Shown here in pieces: positions 14,188-23,246 of a stretch of 32,809 nucleotides of DNA. The stretch is taken from NCBI GenBank assembly GCA_023430045.1, contig JAEZCF010000018.1, positions 1 to 32,809 of the forward strand, read 5' to 3'. The position numbers and the translations under genes are program-made. The stretch's first letter is position 1. Every line of letters starts with the position of its first letter. Source of the DNA: Pseudomonadota bacterium (lineage in GTDB: Bacteria; Pseudomonadota; Gammaproteobacteria; Xanthomonadales; Xanthomonadaceae). The notes beneath the pieces were generated by a model. That model ran no database searches. It was not told the origin of the DNA and saw nothing but the letters and a program-made list of their open reading frames with translations.

Positions 14188-17100
14188 TTACCAGTCGAAA
14201 CGCAGGCCGACGTTGCCCTCCATGCTGCGGCGCCTGCGATCGCTGTCCTCCATGTCGCGGGTGTAATCGGCCACCGCATACGCGCTGACATTGCGGTTGA
14301 AGCGCCCCACCACGCCCACGCCCACTTCCCACGCGCTGGTCTTCTGTCCAGCAACGATGCGGTTGCTGGCGAAATCGACACGGTTGTCACCGTCCAGCGT
14401 TTTCCAGTAATTGAGCTTGAAATACGGTTGCCAGCCGTTGTCGGCCAGACCGTAATCCGCTGCCAGACGCAGGCCGATACGCCCGGTCCAGGCGTTGTCC
14501 GCATCGAAACGGATCGCCGCCACCGGGTCGGCGGCATCATCCAGCGATTGCCGCTGCCAGATCACCTGCAGCTGCGGTTCCAGCCACCATGCGGACTGTC
14601 CAAAGCGCAGCAGGGGCTTGCCGGCTTCCAGCGATGCGCTGGTGCCGTCACCGCGCACGTCGATGCCCAGACCCCGCGTGGACCACGCCTGCCCGCGGTA
14701 GCGGCTCTGCATCACCACCGCATCCAGATAGCCGCCCGCCGTGCCCACGCCGGTCCAGCTCAGGCCCACATGCTTGTCGTCCAGGCGGGTCTGGCCGACA
14801 TGTACGTTTTCCCAGCCCAGCGCCAGACCGGTGATGCGTCCGGTGGCGCGGGTGCGGCCCACGAATACACCCCACTGGCTGCGCAGGCCACCGCCCACGT
14901 CCGTGTAGAGATCCACGCCCGCCTGCAGGCCCTGGAGGTCGCCGTCGAATCCGGTCAGCGCATCGCCCTGCCACTGCTGCTCCTCGCTGCTGCCGATCAG
15001 CCGGCCCCACGCGGCGCGACGCGTGTCCTGGCCGACCCGTAGACGCTGCTCGCCCTGGCGCTCGTGGAAGGTACCCAGGCTGGCCTGGGACACCGTACGC
15101 AGCAACGATGGCACCACCGCATAGGCGGGTGTCTCCAGACGGTAGATCGGCGTCACCTCACCACGCGGCGCACGTGCACCGGGGGTCGGCGGCGCGGCCA
15201 GCGGACCGGGCACCACCGCTACCGCATCCGGTACCGGCGGCGGGGTGTCTTCCACTGGCGGTGGCACCGGATCCGGTGCTGGCGGCTCCGGTGGCGGCGC
15301 CGGCTCTGGTGCGGCAGGGTCCGGATCGTCCGGTGGGTTCACATCCGGCGGCGGTGGGGGCGCCGGCGGCAGTTCCGGCGGCGGCGCGCCCAGATCTTCC
15401 GGCGGTGGCGGCGCCGGTTCCTCAACCGGCGGAGCGGTCGGCGGCGGCGCAGGTGCCGGCGTCGCGCTGGCCACCACGGTCGAGCGCAGGTACCAGTTTT
15501 CGCCACTGCCCGCACTGACGCCGCCCTTGAACAGGAAATATTCGTAGGCGCCGACGGAAATCGGGTCGAACAACGCGAAGGCACCCGGCGCGGTGGTCGC
15601 ACCGTTGAGTGCCTGTACCAGCAGGATGCCATCGGCCACCGTTTCAGCCCCGGCCCCCCCGGCATTATGGATGCCGATACCCGTCGTACCGCTGGCGCTG
15701 CCGCCGGAGATCACCAGCCGATCACTGGCCGACGTGTCATCACCCAGCACCGTATCCAGATACAGCGCACCCCCGTTGCCGGTGTAGTTGCCGGCAATGG
15801 TGAACACATCTCCCGCCGTCCTGTTGCTGCCCAGGTCGATACGCCCGGCATTGTTCACCGTGGCGAACGCGCCGGCGGCGAAGGCGGCGATACTGTTAGC
15901 CGTGCCGCTGGCGAACAGTGCGCTGGTCGCATCGATGTCCAAGGTGCCGCTGCCACTGCCTGCGTCACCCAGCACCAGCGTGCCATCGAAGGTCACCTGC
16001 GTATCGTCGGTCAGGGAGATCTGCTCCCAGCCGACGAAACGACCCACCCCGGTAGTCTTGACGTTCTCCATCAGCAGCGTATCGACACCCAGGCCGGCAT
16101 CGAACCCCGGCACCGCCCCCAGGTGCGCCTGGTTGAGGTTCGCCAGTCGCATGCTGTCGTCGCCTTCGCCCAGGTCGATCAGCCCGTGCACCACGCCGCC
16201 TCCGTTCCAGTCCAGGCGGTCGGTGCCGAAGCTCATCCGGATCTCGCCACGCACCGTGCCACCGGTGATGGTCACGCTGTCGTCGCCACCGCTGACGCTG
16301 ATGTTGCCGCCGATGTATCCATCCGACAGCACGATGGTGTCGTTGCCGAAACCCGCCACGAGGTTGCCATCGATGGTGCCGCCGGACATCAGATAGGTGT
16401 TGTTCTCCAGTTTCAGGTTGACGCGGCCGATCCTGCCCCCGGTCTGCTCGGCGTAATCGCCGTCGTCGAACCCACCGATGATGCGGCCACCGGTCATCAG
16501 GAAGCGGTCGGTTCCATCACCCTGCAGCAGCGCGCCGATGGTGCCGTCGCTGATGGTGAACACGTCCTGCCCGTTGCCCTGCTGCACCGTGCCGGTCACG
16601 TTGCCGCCGGTCACCGTCATGATGTCGGCACCGTTGCCCTGGTTGACGCTGTCCAGCGTCCCACCGCTGAGCAGCAGCGTATCGTCGCCGTCGCCCTGCA
16701 GCACGCCGCCGCTGATGGTTCCCGCACGCATGTCGAGGGTATCGTCGCCTGCGCCGAACAGCACTCCGGTACTGCCGCCGATGCTGCCCGTGTTGATCAG
16801 CGTACTGTCACCAGCGCCGCTGAACCACAGCGCGGTGTTGCTGCCGCTGGCGATGCTGCCACTGTTCTCCACCCCGCTGCCTGCGCCAAGCTGCACCGCC
16901 ACACCGCTGGTGGATGCGATGCTGCCGAGATTGCGCAGCAGGTGCCCGCCGGCGCCGATGAGGCTGACCGCACTGGCGCCCCCACTGGGCTGCAACGTGC
17001 TGCCCGCCTGCACCAGGACGCCGATGCCTGCCGCACCGTTGGCGGAAACTGTCGTGGTTTCAGGATTGGGCACGCCAGCGGTGCAGAGCACCTGCTGACC

Positions 17101-17262
17101 GGCCAGCGGCGCGACATCGTCGCAACCGGCATGTACCGCAGAGGAAACGGCCAGCGCCAGTGCGCCGGCCAGCCAACGGGACTGGCGTGGTGATCCAGCA
17201 GGGATCTGCGGTGAAAAGCGGGCAGAGCGTGAGTACAGCGTATCGCCGTGATATCTGGACAA
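14188..17262 (-). CDS. Autotransporter with repeat passenger and proline-rich neck (type Va secretion)
   Basis: About 1024 residues. An extended signal region (about 45 residues, hydrophobic core LAGALALAVSSAVHA) is followed by a passenger rich in Gly, Asp, Thr and Ser. Residues about 170-370 form back-to-back turns of roughly 20 residues with motifs such as GAGDDTL, GDGDDTL, GNGADIM, GNGQDVF and SGGDDSV, each with a following GGT(I/V) strand, as expected for a beta-helix. Residues about 596-697 are extremely proline-rich. A C-terminal autotransporter barrel (about 733-1024) ends NVGLRFDW. Only two cysteines are evident in the passenger, near its start. I chose TTG at 17262 because AGGAG lies seven bases upstream (17270-17274) and gives a normal signal; GTG at 17325 (1045 residues) has no Shine-Dalgarno. 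A surface adhesin or biofilm role is likely by family; the ligand is unknown. Confidence 0.9.
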   Translation of the reverse strand: MSRYHGDTLYSRSARFSPQIPAGSPRQSRWLAGALALAVSSAVHAGCDDVAPLAGQQVLCTAGVPNPETTTVSANGAAGIGVLVQAGSTLQPSGGASAVSLIGAGGHLLRNLGSIASTSGVAVQLGAGSGVENSGSIASGSNTALWFSGAGDSTLINTGSIGGSTGVLFGAGDDTLDMRAGTISGGVLQGDGDDTLLLSGGTLDSVNQGNGADIMTVTGGNVTGTVQQGNGQDVFTISDGTIGALLQGDGTDRFLMTGGRIIGGFDDGDYAEQTGGRIGRVNLKLENNTYLMSGGTIDGNLVAGFGNDTIVLSDGYIGGNISVSGGDDSVTITGGTVRGEIRMSFGTDRLDWNGGGVVHGLIDLGEGDDSMRLANLNQAHLGAVPGFDAGLGVDTLLMENVKTTGVGRFVGWEQISLTDDTQVTFDGTLVLGDAGSGSGTLDIDATSALFASGTANSIAAFAAGAFATVNNAGRIDLGSNRTAGDVFTIAGNYTGNGGALYLDTVLGDDTSASDRLVISGGSASGTTGIGIHNAGGAGAETVADGILLVQALNGATTAPGAFALFDPISVGAYEYFLFKGGVSAGSGENWYLRSTVVASATPAPAPPPTAPPVEEPAPPPPEDLGAPPPELPPAPPPPPDVNPPDDPDPAAPEPAPPPEPPAPDPVPPPVEDTPPPVPDAVAVVPGPLAAPPTPGARAPRGEVTPIYRLETPAYAVVPSLLRTVSQASLGTFHERQGEQRLRVGQDTRRAAWGRLIGSSEEQQWQGDALTGFDGDLQGLQAGVDLYTDVGGGLRSQWGVFVGRTRATGRITGLALGWENVHVGQTRLDDKHVGLSWTGVGTAGGYLDAVVMQSRYRGQAWSTRGLGIDVRGDGTSASLEAGKPLLRFGQSAWWLEPQLQVIWQRQSLDDAADPVAAIRFDADNAWTGRIGLRLAADYGLADNGWQPYFKLNYWKTLDGDNRVDFASNRIVAGQKTSAWEVGVGVVGRFNRNVSAYAVADYTRDMEDSDRRRRSMEGNVGLRFDW

Positions 17263-17409
17263 GATGCTACTCCTGACAAGGACAGGAAGGGGCAGTCGAG
17301 CAGCGGCGTGGGGATTCGCTGGCACACGTTCAGTGCCGGGTCACGCTAACGTAGACACTTGTCAACAGGCGGAGAAGAGAAACTGAGGGACGAATGAATT
17401 TTCCGTCAC

Positions 17410-18474
17410 CTAGATTCGCAGGTGGATGCCCCGCGCATCCAGCTGCCACATCAGCAGCCACCAGAACAGTACGAACAGACAGGCACAGGTCAGCGATGCC
17501 AGCATGGGGCTCGGCAATACGTGCTGCATGCTCCCGAAGAGGATCGTCCAGCCGCCGCAGGCGGCCAGCAGCAGTGCCATCACCGAAGAACCCATGTACG
17601 CGGCGATGGCGTTGACGCCGAAGCGGCGGCCCAGCGCGGGCCATCCACGGCGGTCCACAAGCAGGTGGGCAACCAGCAGTGCGGATGCCGCCAGGCCCCC
17701 AGTGAAGCAGGCATAGCTGGACGTCCACAGGTTCTTGTTGAACGGCAGCCACGGCGAAGCCGCCAGGCCGAGCATCAGCATGCTGGCAGCCAACGCGCCA
17801 AGCGCCGCCAGCTGCCGCCTGCGCAGCAGCCTGCCGGACACCAGCCCGAGCACCGTCGTTGCCAGCGCGCCTGCGGAACTGGCAAGCCCCTCCGGGTCAT
17901 GACCGACCACGGGATCAGCCTGGTACTGGTAGATCCAGGGTGCGAACACTGCAGTGTCGAGACGGCTGACCGGATTGACCCACGGTTCCAGGGTATCGGC
18001 CGCCAGCAATGCTGCACCGTAGCCCACCAGCAACATCGCCAGTACGATCCACTGCCCGCGCGGACGTACGTACACGGCCAGCAGGCCCGCCGCTGCCGCG
18101 CACAGGGCAATCCGCTGCAGCACGCCCCACAGGCGGAAATGCGCCAGATCCAGCAGCCACCAGGCCAGAAGGTGCAGCACCACCCCCGCCACCAGGATGC
18201 GCAGCGCGCGCATCAGCACGCCACGCGCCAGTGCCGGCCGCCGGGCAGGCTCTTCCGCGCGCGGGCCCACGCTGAAGGCCATCGACACGCCGACCAGGAA
18301 CAGAAAGAACGGGAATATCAGGTCGGTGGGCGTGCAACCGTGCCACGGCGCATGCAGCAGCGGCGCATACACATGCCCCCAGTCGCCCGGATTGTTGACC
18401 AGCAGCATGGCCGCGACGGTGATGCCACGCAGTGCATCCAGCGACGCAAGACGTCCGCCGCCGGTCGCGCTCAT
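17410..18474 (-). CDS. nagX: NagX-like membrane protein (heparan-alpha-glucosaminide N-acetyltransferase family)
   Basis: Polytopic inner-membrane protein of 354 residues with about ten hydrophobic segments. The N-terminal LASLDALRGITVAAMLLVNNPG, the PTDLIFPFFLFLVGVSMAFS segment, and the later FNKNLWTSSYACFTGG and GVNAIAAYMGSS are hallmarks of the DUF5009/HGSNAT-like family. In Shewanella and Xanthomonas GlcNAc loci such a gene is called nagX. Its exact role is not settled; transport or acetyl transfer across the membrane has been suggested. The start overlaps the nagA stop by four bases (ATGA, 18471-18474), so the two are translationally coupled. It is the last gene of the nag operon. No intrinsic terminator is evident downstream. 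Confidence 0.88.
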   Translation of the reverse strand: MSATGGGRLASLDALRGITVAAMLLVNNPGDWGHVYAPLLHAPWHGCTPTDLIFPFFLFLVGVSMAFSVGPRAEEPARRPALARGVLMRALRILVAGVVLHLLAWWLLDLAHFRLWGVLQRIALCAAAAGLLAVYVRPRGQWIVLAMLLVGYGAALLAADTLEPWVNPVSRLDTAVFAPWIYQYQADPVVGHDPEGLASSAGALATTVLGLVSGRLLRRRQLAALGALAASMLMLGLAASPWLPFNKNLWTSSYACFTGGLAASALLVAHLLVDRRGWPALGRRFGVNAIAAYMGSSVMALLLAACGGWTILFGSMQHVLPSPMLASLTCACLFVLFWWLLMWQLDARGIHLRI

Positions 18475-19619
18475 GCAGCTTCGTACTGGCCGGCGATCCA
18501 GGTGCCACGTACCTGCAACGCATCGTCCAGCAACACCAGATCGGCCTGGAAGCCTTCGGCGATATGTCCCAGACGATCATCCACGTTGAGGAACCGCGCG
18601 GGATAGGTCGACGCCATGCGTGCGGCTTCGGCCAACGGCTGGCCCAGCAGCCTCACGGTATTGCGCACGGCGGTGGCCATGTCCAGCGCGGAGCCGGCGA
18701 GTGAACCGGCCGCGTTGCGCACCACGCCATCCACGGCCGTGATCGTCTCGCCATACAGTTCATAGCTCGGATCGTCGGCGCCAACCGGCGGCATCGCGTC
18801 GGTCACCAGCAGCACCCGGCCGATGGGCTTGGCGGCCAGCGCCACGCGCAGGCTGCCGGGATGCACATGCACGCCATCGACGATCACGCCCACCCAGCTT
18901 TCCCGATCTTCCAGCGCCGCACCCACAGCCCCGGGTTCGCGGCCCTGCAACGGTGACATCGCGTTGTACAGGTGCGTGAAGCCACGGATGCCGGCGTCCA
19001 GTCCGGCGCGTGCTTCCTCGTAGGTGGCCGCCGTATGCCCGGCGGCAACGATCACCCCGCGTTCCACCAGCGCGCGGATGGATTCCAGCGGCACACGCTC
19101 CGGCGCCAGCGTCAGCAGCGTCGCGCCGTTGTCCAGCGATGCCACCAGCGCGATCTCCTCTGCGTCCGGCACGCGGAACCTGCTGGCATCGTGGGTGCCC
19201 TTGCGCGCCGGTGCGATATACGGTCCTTCCAGATGGATGCCGATCACACCCGGCACCTTCATCGCGATGGCCTGCCGCGTCGCGGCGATGGCACGTCGCA
19301 TCACCTGCACATCATCGCTGATCAGCGTGGGCAGCAGCGCCGTGGTACCGAAGCGCCGGTGTGCGGATGCGATGACACGCAGCGTGTCCACGTCCGGGGT
19401 ATTGTTGAACAGCGCACCGCCGCCACCGTTGACCTGTACATCGATGAAGCCCGGCAGCAGCCAGCCCCCCCCAAGATCCATCTGCTCGCCGGCCTGGCCC
19501 AGCGCTGGCGCGGCATCGGGCAGCACCGCGCTGATGCGGCCATCCTCGATCACCAGAGCCAGGTCATCGCGGAATTCGTCGCCCGCGAGCATGCGGGCAT
19601 TGCGTAGCACCTGCTTCAT
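18471..19619 (-). CDS. nagA: N-acetylglucosamine-6-phosphate deacetylase
   Basis: Cytoplasmic metal-dependent amidohydrolase of 382 residues converting GlcNAc-6-phosphate to glucosamine-6-phosphate and acetate. The start of the barrel has GFIDVQVNGGGG (58-68), in which the usual HxH pair of the superfamily is replaced, as in other NagA. Expected metal ligands are Glu131 (HLEGPYI), His195 (AAGHTAATY) and His216 (GFTHLYNAM). His251 (GVHVHP) lies in the substrate pocket, and Asp274 (LVTDAMPP) is the catalytic acid/base. The ATG at 19619 is 13 bp after the nagB-II stop, and the gene overlaps nagX by four bases. The product is passed to NagB-II, encoded next door. Confidence 0.96.
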   Translation of the reverse strand: MKQVLRNARMLAGDEFRDDLALVIEDGRISAVLPDAAPALGQAGEQMDLGGGWLLPGFIDVQVNGGGGALFNNTPDVDTLRVIASAHRRFGTTALLPTLISDDVQVMRRAIAATRQAIAMKVPGVIGIHLEGPYIAPARKGTHDASRFRVPDAEEIALVASLDNGATLLTLAPERVPLESIRALVERGVIVAAGHTAATYEEARAGLDAGIRGFTHLYNAMSPLQGREPGAVGAALEDRESWVGVIVDGVHVHPGSLRVALAAKPIGRVLLVTDAMPPVGADDPSYELYGETITAVDGVVRNAAGSLAGSALDMATAVRNTVRLLGQPLAEAARMASTYPARFLNVDDRLGHIAEGFQADLVLLDDALQVRGTWIAGQYEAA

Positions 19620-19632
19620 GACAGCATCTCCA

Positions 19633-20661
19633 TCACACAGTCTCCGTCACCTTGTTCAAGTGTGGCGGCAGATCGGGATTGTGGCCACGACGCAGGGCAA
19701 GCGCGTTGATCGCGCGGTAGAAGCTCTGCACGGTCAGCAGCGGGGCACACAGCGGGTGGGGCGCCGCAGCCACCGGCAGGCCACCGTCGGCACCGGCCAG
19801 CCATACCTGCGCTCCGCGCGCGGCGAACTCCTCGGCCACCGCGCGCGTACCTGCGCCGGTTTCATCCGGCTGCGCGAACGCCAGCACCGGAAAGCCCGGG
19901 CCGACCAGGGCCATCGGGCCATGCTTCACTTCCGCCGAACTGTAGGCCTCGGCATGCAGCCCGCAGGTTTCCTTGAACTTCAATGCCGCTTCCTGCGCGG
20001 CACCGAGGCCAAGGCCGCGGCCGAGCACGAACAGGTTGCCCGCCTCCACCAGCCCATCGGTGACCGCGTTCCATTCGCACTGCCATGCCTGACGCAGGGC
20101 TCCGGGCAGATGCTGCAGGGCGGCGCGCAGCGCGTCGTCCTGCTTCCAGTACGCCGCCAGCTGCAGCAGGGCCGCCAGCGAAGCAAGATAGCTCTTGGTA
20201 GCGGCGACACTGCGCTCGGCACCGGCGTGCAGTGGAATCACGGTATCGGCCAGCTGCGCCAGCGGCGAATCCTCCACGTTCACCAGCGCCACCACGCGCG
20301 CACCGGCGGCCTTGGCCGCCTCGGCATTGCGCAGCAGGTCCGGGCTCTTGCCCGACTGCGAAATCACGATGAACAGCGCGCCGCGCAGCTGCAGCGGCAC
20401 CGAATACACCGACCCCACCGACGGCGAGGCCGAAGCCACCACCACGCCCAGCTGGGTTTCCAGCAGGTACTTGCCGTAGGTCGCGGCATGGTCGGAACTG
20501 CCCCGCGCGCAGGTCACCACGAACGGCGGTGGCGTGTCACGCAGGCTGGCGGCCAGTCGCTCCATCACCGCATGGTTGCGATCGAACTGGCGTTCGATGA
20601 CATCCGCCGCTTCGGCAGCCTCGCGGAACATCAGGGTGGCAGTGGGTTCGGGTAGCGTCAT
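19633..20661 (-). CDS. nagB-II: SIS-type glucosamine-6-phosphate deaminase (NagB-II)
   Basis: Protein of 342 residues with two SIS sugar-phosphate isomerase domains related to the isomerase half of GlmS but without a glutaminase domain. The first SIS domain has TCARGSSDHAATYGKYLLE and ISQSGKSPDLL; the second (from about 210) has LGRGLGLGAAQEAALKFKET followed by AEAYSSAEVKHGP, typical of GlmS/AgaS/NagB-II. In the nag context the reaction is glucosamine-6-phosphate to fructose-6-phosphate and ammonia, replacing the unrelated classical NagB. The chosen ATG at 20661 lies 8 bp after the regulator stop with only a weak Shine-Dalgarno. The open frame upstream to 20880 overlaps the regulator and is not coding. 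Confidence 0.92.
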   Translation of the reverse strand: MTLPEPTATLMFREAAEAADVIERQFDRNHAVMERLAASLRDTPPPFVVTCARGSSDHAATYGKYLLETQLGVVVASASPSVGSVYSVPLQLRGALFIVISQSGKSPDLLRNAEAAKAAGARVVALVNVEDSPLAQLADTVIPLHAGAERSVAATKSYLASLAALLQLAAYWKQDDALRAALQHLPGALRQAWQCEWNAVTDGLVEAGNLFVLGRGLGLGAAQEAALKFKETCGLHAEAYSSAEVKHGPMALVGPGFPVLAFAQPDETGAGTRAVAEEFAARGAQVWLAGADGGLPVAAAPHPLCAPLLTVQSFYRAINALALRRGHNPDLPPHLNKVTETV

Positions 20662-20669
20662 GACGGCAC

Positions 20670-21737
20670 TCAGGGAGGATCGGAAGGAAGGGAACGCGGG
20701 CCGGAAGGACGCATCGGCGCGGTGGAACCACGCACCACCAGCTGCGGCACGAACCCCTGGTTGTGCAGCGGCGAAGGTGTCTCGTCGTAGGCATCGCTGC
20801 GCAGCTGCGCGATCAGCAGCCGTGCGGCATGCCGCGCGATGTCCTCGGTGGCCTGCTTGGCGGTGGTCAGCGGCGGCCACGACTGACGCGAGAACGGACT
20901 GTCCTCGAAACCGGCGATGGACAGGTCGTACGGCACGTTCATGCCCGCCGACTTGGCTGCCGCCAGCACGCCGGCGGCGATCTCATCGTTGGAGCCGAAG
21001 ATGGCGGTAGGCGGCTCGCGCAGCGCCAGCAGGCGGCGCGCGCCACGGAAACCATCGTCGAAGGTGTAGTCACCCTGCACCACCAGATGCTTGTCCAGGG
21101 TCATGCCGTAATCCTTCAATGCCGCCTCGTAGCCGGCATGTCGCTCCACCGAAGACCGGTGCGAGCTGCCGCCCCACAGGAAGCCGATGCGCTGGTGGCC
21201 GAGCTGGATCAGATGCTCGGTGACCTCGTAGGCCGCCTCGCGGTCGTCGACGAACACGCAGGCGCCGTCGGCCGGATCCTCGGTGGCGGCGATGATGCGT
21301 GCCAGCTTGATGCCGCGCGCGGACAACGCATGCACCAGGTCACTGCGTTCGGACATCGGCGCGGTAAGTACCAGCCCGGCCAACCGCGAACGCTGCACCC
21401 AGTCGGCCAGCTCTTCGGCCAGCATCGGCGAACTGGAATCGCACGGGTGGATCTGCAGGCCGAAACCGGTTTCCCGGCACGCAGCCAGCACTCCATTCTG
21501 CACGCCGATGATGTGGTACGGATTCGGGTTGTCGTACACCAGCCCGATCACGAAGGTGGTGCCACTGCGCAGGTTGCGCGCTGAAGGATCAGGTTCGTAG
21601 TCCAGTTCGGCGATGGCGCGCAGCACCCGTGCGCGGGTCGCCTGCATCACCGAGGGCTCGTTGTTGATGACGCGCGAAACCGTCTTCAACGATACCTTGG
21701 CCCGTTCGGCGACATCCCGGATGGTCGCTCTGCGCAT
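20670..21737 (-). CDS. LacI-family repressor of GlcNAc utilization (NagQ/NagR-like)
   Basis: Transcriptional regulator of 355 residues. The N-terminal helix-turn-helix is TIRDVAERAKVSLKTVSRVINNE (about 5-27), followed by the hinge region YEPDPSARNLRSG and a periplasmic-binding-protein-like effector domain (IGLVYDNPNPYHI, then GFLWGGSSHRSSVERHAGYEAAL and a late IAGFEDSPFS). The ATG at 21737 has AGGGA six bases upstream; an ATG at 21770 is possible but lacks a Shine-Dalgarno. It lies inside the operon between nagP and nagB-II, so it probably represses itself. The likely inducer is GlcNAc-6-phosphate or a related intermediate, and the likely targets are the palindromes at 23118-23131 and 23351-23370. 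Assignment to the nag pathway is from position. Confidence 0.9.
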   Translation of the reverse strand: MRRATIRDVAERAKVSLKTVSRVINNEPSVMQATRARVLRAIAELDYEPDPSARNLRSGTTFVIGLVYDNPNPYHIIGVQNGVLAACRETGFGLQIHPCDSSSPMLAEELADWVQRSRLAGLVLTAPMSERSDLVHALSARGIKLARIIAATEDPADGACVFVDDREAAYEVTEHLIQLGHQRIGFLWGGSSHRSSVERHAGYEAALKDYGMTLDKHLVVQGDYTFDDGFRGARRLLALREPPTAIFGSNDEIAAGVLAAAKSAGMNVPYDLSIAGFEDSPFSRQSWPPLTTAKQATEDIARHAARLLIAQLRSDAYDETPSPLHNQGFVPQLVVRGSTAPMRPSGPRSLPSDPP

Positions 21738-21779
21738 TGCCGTTCCCTGCGGTTGGTCGAGTCCGCCCATGATCGCCGA

Positions 21780-23069
21780 TCAGGCGTCGTCGCGCGGAAG
21801 CCCGGCGCGGTGGCCGATGCTGGCGTAGAACAGGATGTACAGGTAACACGGCACCATCAGCAGCAGGAACACCAGCTGGAAATCCAGGTACTGCTTGAGC
21901 ACCGCGAATGCCTGCGGAATGATCGCGCCACCGGCGATGCCCATCACCAGCAGGGCCGAGCCGGTTTCGGTGAAGCGCCCCAGGCCGCGGATGGCCAGCG
22001 GGAAGATCGCCGGCCACATCATGGCATTGGCGAATCCGAGCAGTGCCACGAAGGCGACTGACACATAGCCATGGGTCAGGAAGGCGCCGAACGAGAACAG
22101 CACGCCCAGCACGGCGGAGATGCTGAGGTAACGCGACTGCGAGACCACCCGCGGGATCAGCAGCAGGCCGACCACGTAACCCACCAGCATCGCCGCCAGG
22201 GTGAGCGAGGTGAACATCTTGGTCTGGTCCAGCGGCAGATCGAAGCCGTGCCCATAGGTACCGATCGCATCGCCCGCCATCACTTCCACGCCGACATATA
22301 CGAACAGGCACAGTACGCCCAGCCACAGGTGCGGGAACTGGAAGATGCTGCTGCGCTCGCTGCCTCCTGCCCTGGCCGGCGTGGCATTGGCTTCGGCGGC
22401 GCGGATTTCCGGCAATGGCGAGAACAGCACGGCGGCGGCCAGCACCACCAGCAGGCCTGCCATGGCCAGGTAAGGCGCGTGGATCTTGGCCGCGAATTCG
22501 TTCAGCAGCGTGGCACGGGTGGCCGCATCGGCCGCCTGCACCTGGGTGTCCAGATCGCCGATGCCGTGCAGCACCAGCGTGCCGATCACCACCGGCGCCA
22601 GCATGCCGGCAACCTTGTTGCAGATGCCCATCAAGGCGATGCGACGCGCCGCGGTTTCGATCGGCCCAAGGATGCTGATGTAGGGGTTGATGGCGGTCTG
22701 CAGCAGCGCCAGGCCGCTGCCGATCACGAACAATCCGCCCAGCGCCCCCGGGTACCAACGCTGGGTGGCGAACTCGCCGAACAGCGCCGCGCCGCCGGCC
22801 ATCACCAGCAGGCTCAGGCTGAGCCCCTTCTTCATGCCGGTGCGGCGCAGTATCCACGATGCAGGCAGGGCCAGGAAGAAATACGACAGGTAGAACACCA
22901 TCAGCACCAGGAAGGCACCGACCTCGTCCAGCTCGAAGGCGAGCTTGACGAAGGTGATCAACGGTCCGTTGAGCCAGGTGAGGAAACCGATCAGGAAGAA
23001 CAGCACGCCGATGATGGCGATGGAAGTCGCCACGTTCGGGCGCGCGGTGGCAGCGGGGACGGCGGACAT
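21780..23069 (-). CDS. nagP: N-acetylglucosamine permease NagP (MFS, FucP-like)
   Basis: Major-facilitator sugar:proton symporter of 429 residues with about twelve membrane segments, related to the fucose and glucose/galactose permeases (FGHS/FucP branch). Visible family features are FFLIGFLTWLNGPLI in the first helices, ALLQTAINPYISILGP in the fourth/fifth segment region and FANAMMWPAIFPLAIRGLG near the C-terminal half. I start it at the ATG at 23069, with a GGAG upstream; an upstream extension to 23132 would run into the operator region. As first gene of the nag operon it would bring GlcNAc through the inner membrane without phosphorylation, which explains why a separate sugar kinase is needed. 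Confidence 0.93.
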   Translation of the reverse strand: MSAVPAATARPNVATSIAIIGVLFFLIGFLTWLNGPLITFVKLAFELDEVGAFLVLMVFYLSYFFLALPASWILRRTGMKKGLSLSLLVMAGGAALFGEFATQRWYPGALGGLFVIGSGLALLQTAINPYISILGPIETAARRIALMGICNKVAGMLAPVVIGTLVLHGIGDLDTQVQAADAATRATLLNEFAAKIHAPYLAMAGLLVVLAAAVLFSPLPEIRAAEANATPARAGGSERSSIFQFPHLWLGVLCLFVYVGVEVMAGDAIGTYGHGFDLPLDQTKMFTSLTLAAMLVGYVVGLLLIPRVVSQSRYLSISAVLGVLFSFGAFLTHGYVSVAFVALLGFANAMMWPAIFPLAIRGLGRFTETGSALLVMGIAGGAIIPQAFAVLKQYLDFQLVFLLLMVPCYLYILFYASIGHRAGLPRDDA

Positions 23070-23117
23070 CGGCAGGGCTCCTGCTCCGGCATGACAGCAA
23101 AGCCGGCGGGTGGCTGG

Positions 23118-23163
23118 GAACAACGTTGTCACATTTATTCGATGCGGGCCTTGCGTTTGTCAA
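23118..23163 (-). promoter_or_regulatory. Predicted nagP-operon promoter with operator 1
   Basis: On the minus strand a perfect -35 TTGACA (plus-strand 23158-23163) and a -10 AATAAA (23134-23139, 4 of 6) are 18 bp apart, putting transcription start near 23127. That point lies in GAACAACGTTGTCA (23118-23131), whose core ACAACGTTGT is self-complementary and which matches 12 of 14 positions of the ideal TGACAACGTTGTCA. The -35 itself sits in another half-site (TTTGTCAAC). A LacI-type repressor bound here would block initiation. Prediction only. Confidence 0.5.
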
Positions 23164-23246
23164 CAACGGTCTGCGCAGGCGCCCTGCCATGCGGCGCTGC
23201 AGCACGTATGTACCCCGGTGCGATTTCACGGCTCCGAAGCGGTTCT

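Noticed and set aside
15064..17193. Long plus-strand open frame (709 codons) opposite the autotransporter
   Set aside because: Arg/His-rich composition with no recognisable motif; it mirrors the Gly/Asp/Pro codons of the real gene.
17351..17366. GTAGACACTTGTCAAC as a third nag operator
   Set aside because: It has TGTCAAC-like arms but only 2 bases between them (4 in the other sites), one arm is imperfect, and it faces the autotransporter rather than a nag gene.
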